Below, piece after piece: positions 1-8,249 of a DNA stretch of 64,000 nucleotides. The stretch's first letter is position 1. Each line of letters starts with the position of its first letter. Source of the DNA: Arthrobacter sp. V1I7. Lineage in GTDB: Bacteria; Actinomycetota; Actinomycetes; Actinomycetales; Micrococcaceae. The translations under genes were made by a program, and so were the position numbers. Below the pieces are notes generated by a model, which worked only from the letters and a program-made list of their open reading frames with translations, searched no databases and was not told where the DNA came from. Location: the NCBI RefSeq assembly GCF_030817015.1, contig NZ_JAUSYS010000001.1, forward strand, positions 4,154,001 through 4,218,000. The letters are read 5' to 3'.

Positions 1-263
1 ACGCCCGCGGGTCCGCCGGCGGTGAACAGACCCGTGACAGGGTCAAGGCCGGCATCCTTCTGGAACGACATCACGATGGCGCTGATGATCGGGTAGACGA
101 TCACGACGGCGAGCGCGATGATCGTCGGCGTAAGGAGCCATGCGGCCCAGCGGCCCTGGCTCGCAATGCGGTTATCCTCCCCGACGCCCTTGGGCGCGTG
201 GTGGATCGGGGTCCCGCCCGACGCCGGTTCCTTGACCGGCGTCGGGCCCAATTCGGTTGCCAT
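1..263 (-). CDS. ABC sugar transporter permease, N-terminal part (cut by window edge)
   Basis: Only the first 87 or so residues are present; the gene runs off the left edge. The translation has a polar N-terminus of about 35 residues (MATELGPTPVKEPASGG...), then a hydrophobic segment (LLTPTIIALAVVIVYPIISA) followed by MSFQKDAGL. This is the usual first membrane span and SFQ turn of MalF/UgpA-type carbohydrate permeases. It starts 7 bp after the stop of the binding-protein gene on the same strand, so the two form one importer operon. The sugar cannot be read from this fragment, and the partner permease and any ATPase lie outside the window. Confidence 0.75.
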   Translation of the reverse strand, partial: MATELGPTPVKEPASGGTPIHHAPKGVGEDNRIASQGRWAAWLLTPTIIALAVVIVYPIISAIVMSFQKDAGLDPVTGLFTAGGPAG

Positions 264-270
264 AATGGAG

Positions 271-1560
271 CTACTGTCCCGCGCTAGCGGACTCGATGGA
301 CTTCTGCATATCAGACAAAGCGGAATCAACGGTCTTCTCGCCCTTGATGGCCGAGTACGCATTTTCCTGGATGGCCTTGGTGACGGCCGGGTAGAACGGG
401 GTGACAGGACGCGGCACCGCGTTCTCGATCGAGGTCTTCAGCACCGGCAGGTACGGAAGCTTCGAGACGAGCTCCTGGTCATCGTAAAGTGCGCCGAGAA
501 CCGGGGCGAGCGAGCCCTGGGTTGCGTAGAACTTCTGGGTTTCCTCGGAGGTGAGGAACGTGAGGAAGTCCTTGGCCGTCGCCTTGTTCTTCGAGTAAAC
601 GCTCATGCCGGCGCTGTGTCCGCCGAGCGTCGATGCTCCGGGGCCTTCCTTACCCGGAAGGGCGGCCATGCCCAGGACATCCTTGACCTTCGAGGAGCCT
701 TCGGTCACCGCCAGGTTGTAGACGTACGGCCAGTTGCGGTGGAACAGCAGCTTGCCGTCCTGGAAGGCCTGCCGGCCCTGCTCCTCCTGGAAGGTGATGC
801 CTTCCTTCGGGATGTTGCCGTCCGCGTACGCCTTGGCCAGGTTTTCGAGGCCCGCCTTGGCTTCGGCGGTGGTCAGGCTCGGCTTGCCGTCATCGTCAAG
901 CACGGAGCCGCCGGCCGAGTTGATGGCTTCGGAGGCGTTGACCGTGAGGCCCTCGTACTTGGCGTACTGGCCGGCAAAGCAGCCGATGTTGTTCGCCTTG
1001 GCGATGGAGCACATCTGCATCATCTCGTCCCAGGTCGTGGGCGCCGTGGGGACGAGGTCCTTGCGGTAGTACAGGATGCCACCGTCGGAGTTCTGCGGGG
1101 CGGCGTACAGGGTGCCCTTGTAGGAGGCACTGTCAACCGTGGGCTTCAACATCTTCGAGGTGTCGAGCGCCATTTTGTCCTTGAGCGGCTGGAGCCAGCC
1201 CTTGGCCGCGAACTCGGCGGTCCAGACGACGTCAACGCTGACGACGTCGTAGTTTGCGTTCTTGGCCTGGAAGTTCTGGACGAGGTCGTCGTGCTGCTGG
1301 TCGGCCTGGTCGGTCTGCTCCTTGAACGTGACCTTCTCGTTCGGGTGCGCGGCGTTCCACTTTTCGATCAGCGGGCGCACGACGTTGCTGTTGTCCTTGC
1401 CCTGGACATACGTGATGGGACCGCGGCCGTCGAGGCCTTGCTCGGCGTCGCCGCCGCCGGCGGTCGTGCCGCCGCCACCGCTCCCCCCGCCACAGGCTGA
1501 AAGGGTCAGGGCTAAAACGCCTGCCGTGGCTACGGGAAGTAGGAACTTAGGGGTTTTCAT
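271..1560 (-). CDS. Sugar ABC transporter substrate-binding lipoprotein
   Basis: A 429-residue family-1 extracellular solute-binding protein (MalE/UgpB type). The N-terminus MKTPKF is followed by a hydrophobic stretch and a lipobox LSAC with Cys23 as the lipidation site, then a Gly-rich linker. The mature part shows typical SBP_bac_1 features: the ITYVQGKDNSNVVRPLIEKW opening, DVVSVDVVWTAEFAAKGWL, and GKLLFHRNWPYVYNL. Start chosen at the ATG at 1560 because it directly precedes the signal peptide and has a GGAG site upstream; an in-frame upstream start would add 30 residues that do not look like a signal. It captures a carbohydrate outside the membrane for the permease just downstream. A LacI-type operator lies about 85-100 bp upstream, so sugar-responsive repression is likely. 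Confidence 0.9.
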   Translation of the reverse strand: MKTPKFLLPVATAGVLALTLSACGGGSGGGGTTAGGGDAEQGLDGRGPITYVQGKDNSNVVRPLIEKWNAAHPNEKVTFKEQTDQADQQHDDLVQNFQAKNANYDVVSVDVVWTAEFAAKGWLQPLKDKMALDTSKMLKPTVDSASYKGTLYAAPQNSDGGILYYRKDLVPTAPTTWDEMMQMCSIAKANNIGCFAGQYAKYEGLTVNASEAINSAGGSVLDDDGKPSLTTAEAKAGLENLAKAYADGNIPKEGITFQEEQGRQAFQDGKLLFHRNWPYVYNLAVTEGSSKVKDVLGMAALPGKEGPGASTLGGHSAGMSVYSKNKATAKDFLTFLTSEETQKFYATQGSLAPVLGALYDDQELVSKLPYLPVLKTSIENAVPRPVTPFYPAVTKAIQENAYSAIKGEKTVDSALSDMQKSIESASAGQ

Positions 1561-1645
1561 ACTGGAGGGCTCCTCGCTGAGTACCGGTAAAGAGGCGGTG
1601 CTGTTGGTGTGGTGCCCATCACAGTAGTTAACCCTGCGTGAGGAA

Positions 1646-1659
1646 TGCAAGCGTTTACA
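1646..1659. promoter_or_regulatory. Candidate LacI-family operator before the sugar importer
   Basis: TGCAAGCGTTTACA is an imperfect dyad of the form TGNAANCGNTTNCA, the general shape of LacI/CcpA-family operators. It sits 86-99 bp upstream of the binding-protein start. No LacI gene is present in the window, so the regulator would be encoded elsewhere, perhaps beyond the left edge. Confidence 0.5.
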
Positions 1660-1779
1660 TCACTCTTTATCAAAAGGAGACGCAGCCCAGCTGCCCCGTA
1701 GACCGCGTGAATCCGGCCTTTTGGACCGAACTTGGGCGGTGGAGTGCAAACCGGAACGTTACCGGAACTTAACCAAGAG

Positions 1780-2391
1780 TCAGCGGACGCGTTCGGCCCG
1801 GCCAAACCGGGACCGCGCTCCAGAGCTGATGTGGATGAGCACAGGCGTGCGTTTGCCGACCACTGCATCGAGCGCCTCGACAAGGGCCGACACCTCGGCC
1901 GCAAGCAAATGCGGAGCCACACCCTGGCGTGGCTGCACACGGATCTTGAGGGCAGGCTCCCCGCGGAGCTCATAGGTGGCGACGGTGACTCCGGCGAGGT
2001 CGGGCCGGTCGGCGAGCGCCGCCCGCAGGGCCTGCTCGGCGACGCCGCCGCCGATCCGGACGTTTCCCGCCACTTCGCCGGGATCCTCTTCGGCCGCCAG
2101 CAGGCTGGCGCGGCCTTTGCCCTGCTGCGCCGCCCAGGCCACCATGGCGCCCATCACGGCCAGAATCAGCACGGCCAGTACCAGCCACAGCCAGCTCTCC
2201 TGCCGGCCCGGGAAGCGCGTGCGCTCGAAAAGGTCCTGCCAATTGCTCCAAGCGCCGGCCGTCCAAGTCCGCCACCAGGCGCCGACCGCCGGAACGCTCG
2301 CGAGCAGAACCAGCAGCGTGCCGAGGGCAATCAGTATGGTGCCCAGGATGCCGATCAGGACGCGATTGAGGATTCTTGGGGTGTTGTTCAT
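1780..2391 (-). CDS. AmaP-like alkaline-shock/envelope-stress membrane protein
   Basis: A 203-residue protein with two N-terminal membrane spans (VLIGILGTILIALGTLLVLL and SWLWLVLAVLILAVMGAMVA) and a soluble C-terminal domain of about 110 residues. This matches the architecture of AmaP (Asp23-anchoring) proteins, in which membrane helices tether Asp23 partners. It is the last of five genes. Its ATG overlaps the stop of the preceding gene by 4 bp (ATGA), which also fixes the start. Role inferred: membrane anchor of an Asp23 complex linked to cell-envelope stress. The family assignment rests on topology and context, not on a strong motif. Confidence 0.65.
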   Translation of the reverse strand: MNNTPRILNRVLIGILGTILIALGTLLVLLASVPAVGAWWRTWTAGAWSNWQDLFERTRFPGRQESWLWLVLAVLILAVMGAMVAWAAQQGKGRASLLAAEEDPGEVAGNVRIGGGVAEQALRAALADRPDLAGVTVATYELRGEPALKIRVQPRQGVAPHLLAAEVSALVEALDAVVGKRTPVLIHISSGARSRFGRAERVR

Positions 2392-3026
2392 GCGCCGATG
2401 ATTCCCCCTGAGGCCACGTTGATGCGGACATCCGGCAGCGGGGTCGGCTCCATCTCCCTCAGTTCCTCCTGCACCGCCGCCAGGACGGCCTCCGCATGCA
2501 GCGGGACTCCGGAGGTCGGAAGGACATTGACGAGTACATGGCTTCTCGAGACGATGACCATCACCTGCTCCTGCGTCACGTTGGCGGCCAGCCGAGCGCG
2601 GCGCGCCAGGGCGGAGGCAATCACTTCGTCGTCGACAACGACGGCGGCACGGCGGTCCCGCAGGAGGTGGCGCGCCCTGCGGCCCGGCAGCACGGCATTG
2701 AGAAAGAAAAACAGGCCGACCATCACCAGCACCGCACCGAGGACGCCGAGCAGGAGCGGCGGGACCCCGCCGGGGAGCGCCATGATCCGCTCCGCCGCGG
2801 CTTCCGGGTCCACGAGCCATGGCGGCTGGCCGATGGCACGCACTGCTGTTTCCAGGAGTGCATAGCCACACAGCACGATCACGAGAACGGCGGCGATGAC
2901 AGCGGGCACCGCGCGCGAGGACCGGGTCTCGCGCTTCAGGATCCACTCCATCCCGGCGGCCCCGTTCCCGGGATCCGGCGGAGCGGCGTCGACCGCCGGG
3001 TTCCTGCGTTCCGTGGCATGGCTCAA
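2388..3026 (-). CDS. DUF6286-type membrane protein of the Asp23 operon
   Basis: A 212-residue protein with two hydrophobic segments, near residues 40-65 (VPAVIAAVLVIVLCGYALLETAV) and 85-115 (VPPLLLGVLGAVLVMVGLFFFLNAVL). Then come an Arg-rich turn (PGRRARHLLRDRRAAVVVDDEVI) and a C-terminal alpha/beta domain with VNVLPTSGVPL and ending VRINVASGGIIGA. Actinobacterial Asp23 operons usually carry such a protein (DUF6286). It overlaps both neighbours by 4 bp, so translation is probably coupled. The biochemical role is unknown; a scaffold or anchor for Asp23 proteins at the membrane is inferred from context. Confidence 0.6.
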   Translation of the reverse strand: MSHATERRNPAVDAAPPDPGNGAAGMEWILKRETRSSRAVPAVIAAVLVIVLCGYALLETAVRAIGQPPWLVDPEAAAERIMALPGGVPPLLLGVLGAVLVMVGLFFFLNAVLPGRRARHLLRDRRAAVVVDDEVIASALARRARLAANVTQEQVMVIVSRSHVLVNVLPTSGVPLHAEAVLAAVQEELREMEPTPLPDVRINVASGGIIGA

Positions 3027-3406
3027 CGGACCCGCCTTCCTTCACTGACGCTGGCACCGCTGATCCGAATGTCCACCCGGCTCAGCCGGGCGCCGCTGAG
3101 CTCTGTCACGCGGCCGAGAATGGCCGCCTTGGCCGCCACGGCCCGGTCCCAGATGGAGCCGCCGAAGCCAGCCACCCGACCGGGGTCCCGGAGGACTGCC
3201 GCCAGCGAGGGCACCGTGATCGGGGTGACGAGGGACAAGGCCAGCAGGCCGTCGTCGTCGGACCATTCGGCCCGCACCTCGTGTGGTGCAACGCCGAGGG
3301 CCTCGGCTGCGGCGGCGCGTGCCAGGCTGGTCAGGGCCTGGGTGCTGATTCGGTTGTGGCCGGCAAGTGCCCGGCCGTGGACTGCCACCCCGGCCGTGCT
3401 GCTCAT
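3023..3406 (-). CDS. Asp23/Gls24 family-like protein (second copy)
   Basis: A 127-residue soluble protein. The core resembles Asp23/Gls24 proteins: N-terminal HNRISTQALTSLARAAAAEALGV (compare ISEAAVAKVAGIAARSVPGV in the first gene of the operon), a beta-rich middle (LLALSLVTPITVPSLAAVL), and the closing strand LSRVDIRISGASV. It is shorter and more diverged than the first copy. The 4-bp overlaps on both sides place it in the same cistron chain. Presumed role: a partner of the first Asp23 protein at the membrane under envelope or alkaline stress. Confidence 0.6.
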   Translation of the reverse strand: MSSTAGVAVHGRALAGHNRISTQALTSLARAAAAEALGVAPHEVRAEWSDDDGLLALSLVTPITVPSLAAVLRDPGRVAGFGGSIWDRAVAAKAAILGRVTELSGARLSRVDIRISGASVSEGRRVR

Positions 3407-3594
3407 GAGGAGGAACGCCGGCCGGTCAGGGCGTCGAGCACGCCGCGCAGGTCCAGTTTCCCTTCCGCTGCCCGCCCCAGCAGGGCTCCGATGCCCATGA
3501 ACAGCAGGGAACCCAGGAATCCCCAGGCCCCAAACTGGAAGGACATGAACGCCACGAAGGCGCCGACTGCTATCCCTACAACGGTCAGATTCAT
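3403..3594 (-). CDS. Small membrane protein of the Asp23 operon (DUF2273-like)
   Basis: A 63-residue protein made almost entirely of two membrane-compatible stretches (LTVVGIAVGAFVAFMSFQFGA and FLGSLLFMGIGALLG), followed by a short basic tail (GRRSSS). Small two-helix proteins of the DUF2273 type are regular members of Asp23 operons. The ATG overlaps the upstream stop by 4 bp. No catalytic residues are visible. A structural role in anchoring Asp23 proteins is the simplest reading. Confidence 0.65.
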   Translation of the reverse strand: MNLTVVGIAVGAFVAFMSFQFGAWGFLGSLLFMGIGALLGRAAEGKLDLRGVLDALTGRRSSS

Positions 3595-4052
3595 TGGATT
3601 GCCTCCCTCATGGGCCTGGCCTCACCGGCAACGGGGGGCTTCACCGGGCCGGGCAGGAACACGTCATGGATCTCGATGTTGACCTCAATGACCTGCAGCC
3701 CGACAAGCTCCTCAACCGCCGTGTAGACGGCAGCGCGGATTTGGTCCGCCAGGGCATGAAGCGGTGTGCCGTAGACCGCCACGAGGTCAATATCGACGGC
3801 CACCTGGGTTTCGCCTACTTCGGCCCGCACACCGGCGGCGTGGTCCGCCCCGCCGACCGCGTCGCGGATCGCCCCGAGGGCGCGGGACGGTCCTGATCCA
3901 AGGGAATAGACGCCGGGAACCGAGCGGGCAGCGATTCCCGCGACCTTCGCGACGGCGGCCTCGGAAATGACGGTCCGGCCCCCACCAGTTGGTGCGGCTG
4001 TGGGCAGCTCGGGCACGGAGCCCGCCCTGGGCTGGGAATTCTGGTATTCCAC
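3591..4052 (-). CDS. Asp23/Gls24 family envelope stress protein
   Basis: A 153-residue protein with the clear Asp23 core: TVISEAAVAKVAGIAARSVPGV, the variable loop, then TQVAVDIDLVAVYGTPLHAL, ADQIRAAVYTAVEELVGLQVIEVNIEIHDV. The first 25 residues are Pro/Gly-rich and the last 20 are Pro-rich, probably disordered. The start is a GTG at 4052 with a GGGGGAG ribosome site six bases upstream. It is the promoter-proximal gene of the five-gene operon (4052 down to 1780). Family members associate with the membrane through AmaP-like partners and help maintain the cell envelope; the exact activity is not established. Confidence 0.88.
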   Translation of the reverse strand: MEYQNSQPRAGSVPELPTAAPTGGGRTVISEAAVAKVAGIAARSVPGVYSLGSGPSRALGAIRDAVGGADHAAGVRAEVGETQVAVDIDLVAVYGTPLHALADQIRAAVYTAVEELVGLQVIEVNIEIHDVFLPGPVKPPVAGEARPMREAIQ

Positions 4053-4509
4053 GAGGCACTCCCCCTTCTCTTTGACACCACCCTAGCCCCTGACGGCGGC
4101 AACAGGGCCGCGTGCCGCCGATGGAAAAGCCAGGGGATAGGCGATCCCGATCCCGGGAGGCAGACTCCAGGGGCTGGGCCGGATTGGGCCGGGTTGTCAG
4201 GCGCAACACCCGTCGCCCGTGGCGCATGCTGTCGCAAAGGACGTTCGATTCAGATGGCCCGTCCCGCAAGCTGGCTCCATCGTTTGAGACCATGGAGCCA
4301 GCCTGTGCGGAAAGCGGCATGGCGAGCACACCGTGTGGCCGTCCCCCATTTTGCCGGGTCGGGCCACGTCCCACCGCTAGAGTAACCACAGGTCAGCGAA
4401 CCGGCAACGGCCTGCCGCCAGCCTCAGCTACGGCGACCATTCGTTTCGTAAGCTGGGGGTCCTTTCAGCCAGCCGCGAGGATGTGTGGGGTTCTTGCGGA
4501 ATTTGTTCT
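4053..4509. other. Non-coding stretch upstream of the Asp23 operon
   Basis: I see no credible gene here; the open frames on both strands lack family features. It must hold the promoter of the minus-strand Asp23 operon. A possible extended -10 (GGTTACTCT read on the minus strand near 4378-4390) is too weak to assign a sigma factor. On the other side the 115-residue gene ends into it. Confidence 0.5.
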
Positions 4510-4857
4510 TCAGGCCGCCGCTCGTTCAGCGATCGCGGCGTGGACATCGTTGGCGTACAGCGTGCCATTCCCGCTCTTCTCGGCTTGTTCCACCAATCCC
4601 GCAACGGCGTCCAGTTTCGCCGCCTGCTCCCTCACCAGGGCGAGGAGGTAGGCCCGGTCCCTCACCGACTGGGCCTCGACGCCGGTTACGGATGCGTTCC
4701 GGTCCCCGGTAAGCCGCGCGTCGATCTCGGCGAGCTCCTCACGCTGGCTCAGAGGCGTTTCGCTGAGGCCGTCTACCTGGTCGAGGTGGGAGTACTGGGG
4801 CCACGGGTCATCGGCAATCAGGTGCCGGCGGACAAACGTGCGGACCCAGGCGATCAT
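4510..4857 (-). CDS. Small hypothetical protein
   Basis: A 115-residue protein starting MIAWVRTFVRRHLIADDPWPQYSHLDQVDG. I do not recognise a family. The N-terminus is basic and aromatic; the middle is helical and charged (SQREELAEIDARLTG), and the C-terminal half (RDRAYLLALVREQAAKLDAVAGLVEQAEKSG) looks like a coiled coil. There is no signal peptide or membrane span. The start at 4857 is supported by a GAGGAG site upstream; longer in-frame starts give Cys/Pro-rich non-protein-like sequence. It stands alone between the Asp23 operon and a transcription terminator. Confidence 0.65.
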   Translation of the reverse strand: MIAWVRTFVRRHLIADDPWPQYSHLDQVDGLSETPLSQREELAEIDARLTGDRNASVTGVEAQSVRDRAYLLALVREQAAKLDAVAGLVEQAEKSGNGTLYANDVHAAIAERAAA

Positions 4858-4973
4858 CGGTACTCCTCGAACTAGACCGTGGCAACAGCGTACTGCTAGC
4901 CACGCGCGGCGGACCCTGTCTTTATGTGAACAGCTCCCCGGACCGTCTGCGTTTGCGCACATGCGGGCACCCG

Positions 4974-5022
4974 GGCAACGAAAAAAACCCCGCAACCCCC
5001 GTGTAAACATGGGAACTGCGGG
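4974..5022 (-). terminator. Diverged copy of the tRNA-Phe terminator
   Basis: Read on the minus strand this is an imperfect hairpin (CCCGCAGTTCCC ... GGGGGTTGCGGG) followed by a T7 run and CGTTGC. The same arrangement, in the same orientation and with much the same bases (GCAACG, A-run, CCCCGCA, CCCGTGTA, GGAACTGCGGG), follows tRNA-Phe at 21771-21817. One arm here carries three changes that weaken the stem. No complete minus-strand gene lies immediately upstream of it; an IS begins 70 bp away. Confidence 0.55.
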
Positions 5023-5094
5023 ATCGGGTGCTGACGCTGTCCATGCGACCAGGAGATCAATCGAAAGCGAGAACGCGGCCGCGAGGCATCTAGC

Positions 5095-6168
5095 TGTATT
5101 AACCACAGACGTTAGTGACGGTCGGCGTGGTGTGGTGACATGAAGAAGACCTCCGAGTGGAGTGGGGCTTGTCTAGAGTCCAATTCCACAAACGGAGGTC
5201 TTCAATGTCCCACCCTAATGCTTTTCTCGCCCGCAGGGGACGGATCGAGCTGGCAAAGTGCATTGTCGAGGACGGCTGGCCGTTACGTCGGGCTGCAGAA
5301 CGTTTTCAGGTCTCCGTCCCGACCGCGGCGCGCTGGGCCAGCCGCTACCGGGAGCTGGGCGAAGACGGCATGGAGGACCTCTCCAGCCGGCCGTCCCGGT
5401 CCCCGCGCCGCACTCCTGCCCGGCGGGAACGACGAATCATCGCGCTGCGGGTCAACCGCCGCTGGGGGCCGGCGAGGATCGGTTACCTGCTCGGTATCCA
5501 CCCGTCCACCGTGCACAAGGTCCTCTCCCGGTACCGGCTTGCCAGGCTGTCGTGGCTGGACCGGGCCACGGGCAGGGTGATCCGCCGCTACGAGCACCAG
5601 AACCCCGGGGACATGGTCCACGTGGACATCAAGAAACTCGGCCGGATTCCTGACGGCGGCGGACACCGCGTGACCGGCCGGGCCGCGGGGAACCGGAACA
5701 AGACCGGCACAAACGCCAACCGCAGGCCCGGCTACGCTTACCTGCATAACGCAGTCGATGACCACTCCCGCTTTGCCTACACCGAGATCCTCTCTGACGA
5801 GAAGAAAGAAACCGCCGCCGGCTTCTGGGAACGGGCAAACGCTGCCTTCAACGCCGCCGGGATCACGGTGAGCCGGGTCTTGACAGATAACGGCTCCTGC
5901 TACCGCTCCCGCGTCTTCGCCCAGGCTCTCGGTGCGGACATCAAGCACAAACGCACGCGCCCCTATCGCCCCCAGACCAACGGAAAGGTTGAGCGGTTCA
6001 ACCGCACCATGCTCGACGAATGGGCCTACGCGAAGCCCTACGCATCAGAGGCCGAGCGTGTTGCCGCTTTCCCCGCCTGGTTGCACCACTACAATCACAA
6101 CCGAGGCCACACCTCACTCAAGGGTCAACCACCCGCCAGCCGTGTCACCAACCTCCGTGGGTAATACA
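5095..6168 (+). mobile_element. IS481-family insertion sequence, copy 1 (1074 bp)
   Basis: Ends are TGTATTAACCACAGACGTTA at the left and, inverted, TGTATTACCCACGGAGGTTG at the right, imperfect terminal inverted repeats beginning TGT. The element is flanked on both sides by the 6-bp direct repeat TCTAGC (5089-5094 and 6169-6174). Target duplication at NCTAGN is the behaviour described for IS481 itself. One transposase gene fills the element, and its stop codon lies inside the right repeat. The second copy at 62900-63973 is the same length in opposite orientation. Confidence 0.95.
5205..6164 (+). CDS. IS481-family DDE transposase (copy 1)
   Basis: A 319-residue transposase. The N-terminal third has two helix-turn-helix parts (VEDGWPLRRAAERFQVSVPT and RWGPARIGYLLGIHPSTVHK). 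The rve catalytic core shows the DDE triad: Asp141 (VHVDIKK), Asp228 (LTDNGS) and Glu263 (GKVERFNR). Start chosen at ATG 5205 with a GGAGG site upstream; an earlier in-frame ATG would extend into the leader. The TAA stop overlaps the right terminal repeat. It differs from the copy at the far end of the window by one visible residue (Glu202 here, Lys there). The gene looks intact. Confidence 0.93.
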   Translation: MSHPNAFLARRGRIELAKCIVEDGWPLRRAAERFQVSVPTAARWASRYRELGEDGMEDLSSRPSRSPRRTPARRERRIIALRVNRRWGPARIGYLLGIHPSTVHKVLSRYRLARLSWLDRATGRVIRRYEHQNPGDMVHVDIKKLGRIPDGGGHRVTGRAAGNRNKTGTNANRRPGYAYLHNAVDDHSRFAYTEILSDEKKETAAGFWERANAAFNAAGITVSRVLTDNGSCYRSRVFAQALGADIKHKRTRPYRPQTNGKVERFNRTMLDEWAYAKPYASEAERVAAFPAWLHHYNHNRGHTSLKGQPPASRVTNLRG

Positions 6169-6174
6169 TCTAGC

Positions 6175-6429
6175 TCAGGCGGCGGAGCGCTCACTCACTG
6201 GGCGACGGCGCAGCCCCGTCTTCTGGATCGCCGGCGGCACGTACGCCTGGTCGAGTGTGCCGACGTCGGTCCCGGGCGGGACGATTTCATCGATCCGGTC
6301 AAGCACGTCGTCTGAGAGGACGGTGCCCACTCCCGCGAGGAGCTCGTCGAGCCGGTCCCCGCTGCAACATCCGGTGGCTGCTTCCAGGCGGTTGTGCAGC
6401 TGCCCCACGAGCATGCCGCGTCCTCGCAC
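6175..6429 (-). pseudogene. C-terminal remnant of an aldo/keto reductase
   Basis: The last 50 or so codons encode a typical actinobacterial aldo/keto reductase tail: ELLAGVGTVLSDDVLDRIDE followed by IVPPGTDVGTLDQAYVPPAI. The (beta/alpha)8 barrel with the Asp-Tyr-Lys-His tetrad is absent, so the fragment cannot be functional. The stop codon lies immediately next to the TSD of the IS. Upstream on the same strand comes unrelated sequence, so the 5' part was lost by a separate deletion, not simply split by the IS. Confidence 0.6.
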
Positions 6430-6456
6430 TGGCCGGCCGGCTCGGGATGACAGGCC

Positions 6457-6603
6457 TCATCTGAGGACCTGCGGCCCCCGCTGCTCCGCGGGACTCCACC
6501 TTTGCAGCCCGGGCCGGTCGAACCCGTCCAGGAGCAGATCCAGCGCGGACGCGAAACCTCCGGCGTTTTGGCTATTGCGGGTCTTGGCAGCGGGGAGGAC
6601 CAT
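6457..6603 (-). pseudogene. Possible C-terminal remnant of a TetR-type regulator
   Basis: A 48-codon open stretch reads ...NSQNAGGFASALDLLLDGFDRPG.... The FASALDLLLDGF pattern is common at the very C-terminus of TetR/AcrR regulators. No DNA-binding domain remains and the frame closes upstream. With the neighbouring aldo/keto reductase tail it looks like residue of a rearranged locus. The call is tentative because the match is one short motif. Confidence 0.3.
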
Positions 6604-6992
6604 AGGCCTCAGCCGGCGCTAAAGAAAGTGCCGCGTGTTCTCTGTCATTGGGGCCACGGCCGCTCTACCAGCGCAGAGCTGCAACGCTGGCCCCGTTGGA
6701 TGAGGCGAGACCCGTGTCTCAGCTTCGTTCGCCAAGACCCACTGGCCCAGAATTCACCGCGATTGATTACGGCCGGCATCGTCCTCCCTGCCCGCCGGGC
6801 GATGCCCGCTTCCAGCGCATCTACCAGCCCGGGCAGGAGGCTCCGGAGGCCATCCGCCTCCTTGTGCGCCCGGAAGGTCAGGGGAAAGGGGCGCGCAGTC
6901 ACCGTCTGAGCCGTGATCTGCCGGACTCCCCGGTTATCACGTCGGCACTTTTTGGAACCAAGGTCAGCCACACTACAAAAGGGACAGGGACC
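6604..6992. other. Degenerate intergenic stretch
   Basis: Open frames exist on both strands, but none shows a recognisable domain or good start. It lies between gene remnants and a frameshifted gene, so decayed coding sequence is plausible. The last 20 bp hold an AGGGACAGGG ribosome site for the DUF4386 gene that follows. Confidence 0.4.
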
Positions 6993-7752
6993 ATGCACAA
7001 CCAGATACGGACGAATGCGCTGGCACGCAACGGCATCGGATCATATAGAACAACCGCCAGGACCGTGGGGGCGATCTACCTGGCGGGGATGTTTATTGGC
7101 ATTCCTGGAAACATTCTCGTTCTGTCCGTCCTTTCCGCGCCGGACCGGCTCGCCTCGCTTTCGGAAAACGGCACGCTGCTGGCAACCGGAGCGGTGGTTG
7201 CTGACCGTGGTCGGCGACGCCGCTCACGGGATCCTGATGTTCCCTGTCCTGAAGCAGCACAACGAGCGCATGGCCATCGGCTACCTGAGCTTCAGGATCA
7301 TGGATGCCACCTTCATTGCCATCATGGGCCTTTTGATCCTTGCCCAGATTCCCATCGGCAGATTAAGCACACAGGCAGAAGCATCCGAGGCGCTCCACCT
7401 GCAAGGCCTGAGCACGGTCTTCATGCAGACACACCTTTATGCGTACAGCATCGCCATGCTTACCCTGGGCATAGCCGGCCTGCTTGTGTGTTATGTCTTC
7501 TACAGGACGGGCCTGCTTCCACGGCCGTTGGCCGTCTGGGGCCTCGCCGGGTACGCGGTCATTCTGTGCGGGTCCGTGCTGGAAGTCTTCGGGTTCGATC
7601 TGCTGTCGATCCACGCGATTCCGGGCGGCCTCTGGGAGGTGTTCGTCGGCGTATGGCTGATCGTCAAGGGCTTCACCCCCATAACCGGCCCTTCCGCATC
7701 GCCCACGTCCTCCACGACACCCGACCCGATGCCGCTCCCCGCGCCCAACTGA
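6993..7752 (+). pseudogene. DUF4386-family membrane protein, frameshifted
   Basis: The first frame gives MHNQIRTNALARNGIGSYRT, then a membrane span (AIYLAGMFIGIPGNILVLSV) and SENGTLLATGAVV. A shift of +1 near 7195-7205 continues the same protein as LTVVGDAAHGILMFPVLKQH, then several more spans (ATFIAIMGLLILAQIPIG, YSIAMLTLGIAGLLVCYVFY, VWGLAGYAVILCGSVLEVFG). The HGILMFPVLKQHNERMAIGY block is characteristic of DUF4386 proteins. Either the gene is broken or the assembly has a one-base error. The function of the family is unknown; it is an integral membrane protein of about 230 residues. Confidence 0.7.
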
Positions 7753-8249
7753 CGCCCGACGAGAAGGCGACACAGGCGCAAAAGACGCGATGAAGGCCGA
7801 GGGCGCTGGATTCAGCTGGCGGCCGCAATACTCCGGCTGGGAGGCCGGCCTACCGGCCGTCATCATTCCGCCGGCGCCAAGCTCATGCCATTTGGATTAA
7901 CCCAAACCAGGCGGGTGCGTTGAGCGCCCCGACCAGAGAGTGCAAGCCATGAACGCGGCAACCATTCCCGGTCCCGCCAATGGCCCTGGACCCGGCGCTC
8001 GTGCCCGCCGCCTGATCTTCGTCAGCCTCATCCCGCCGACCACCGGCGGGCTCGCGAATACAGCGCAATGCGTGATCCCGGGACTCAATTCGCGGTCACG
8101 TTACGCACGGCTGATGGAGTCGTCTTTCGACTTGGGCGGCGGGTCGGCGTGTTTGATGTCCTCGCTGTTTCGACGCCTCGTCCCGGCGGACAATTTGCGA
8201 CAGGCCGTAGCGCAATATGGTCGGACAAAAAATACTTGAGTTCGGTTGC
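7753..8249. other. Intergenic region without a supported gene
   Basis: A plus-strand frame of about 100 codons (from 7940) and short minus-strand frames are open but Pro/Gly/Arg-rich and resemble no family I know. No tRNA-like or terminator structure is evident. It marks the left boundary of the catabolic block. Confidence 0.45.

Noticed and set aside
7940..8239. A 99-codon plus-strand reading frame in the gap before the LysR gene
   Set aside because: No recognisable domain, no good ribosome site, and a composition typical of non-coding GC-rich sequence.
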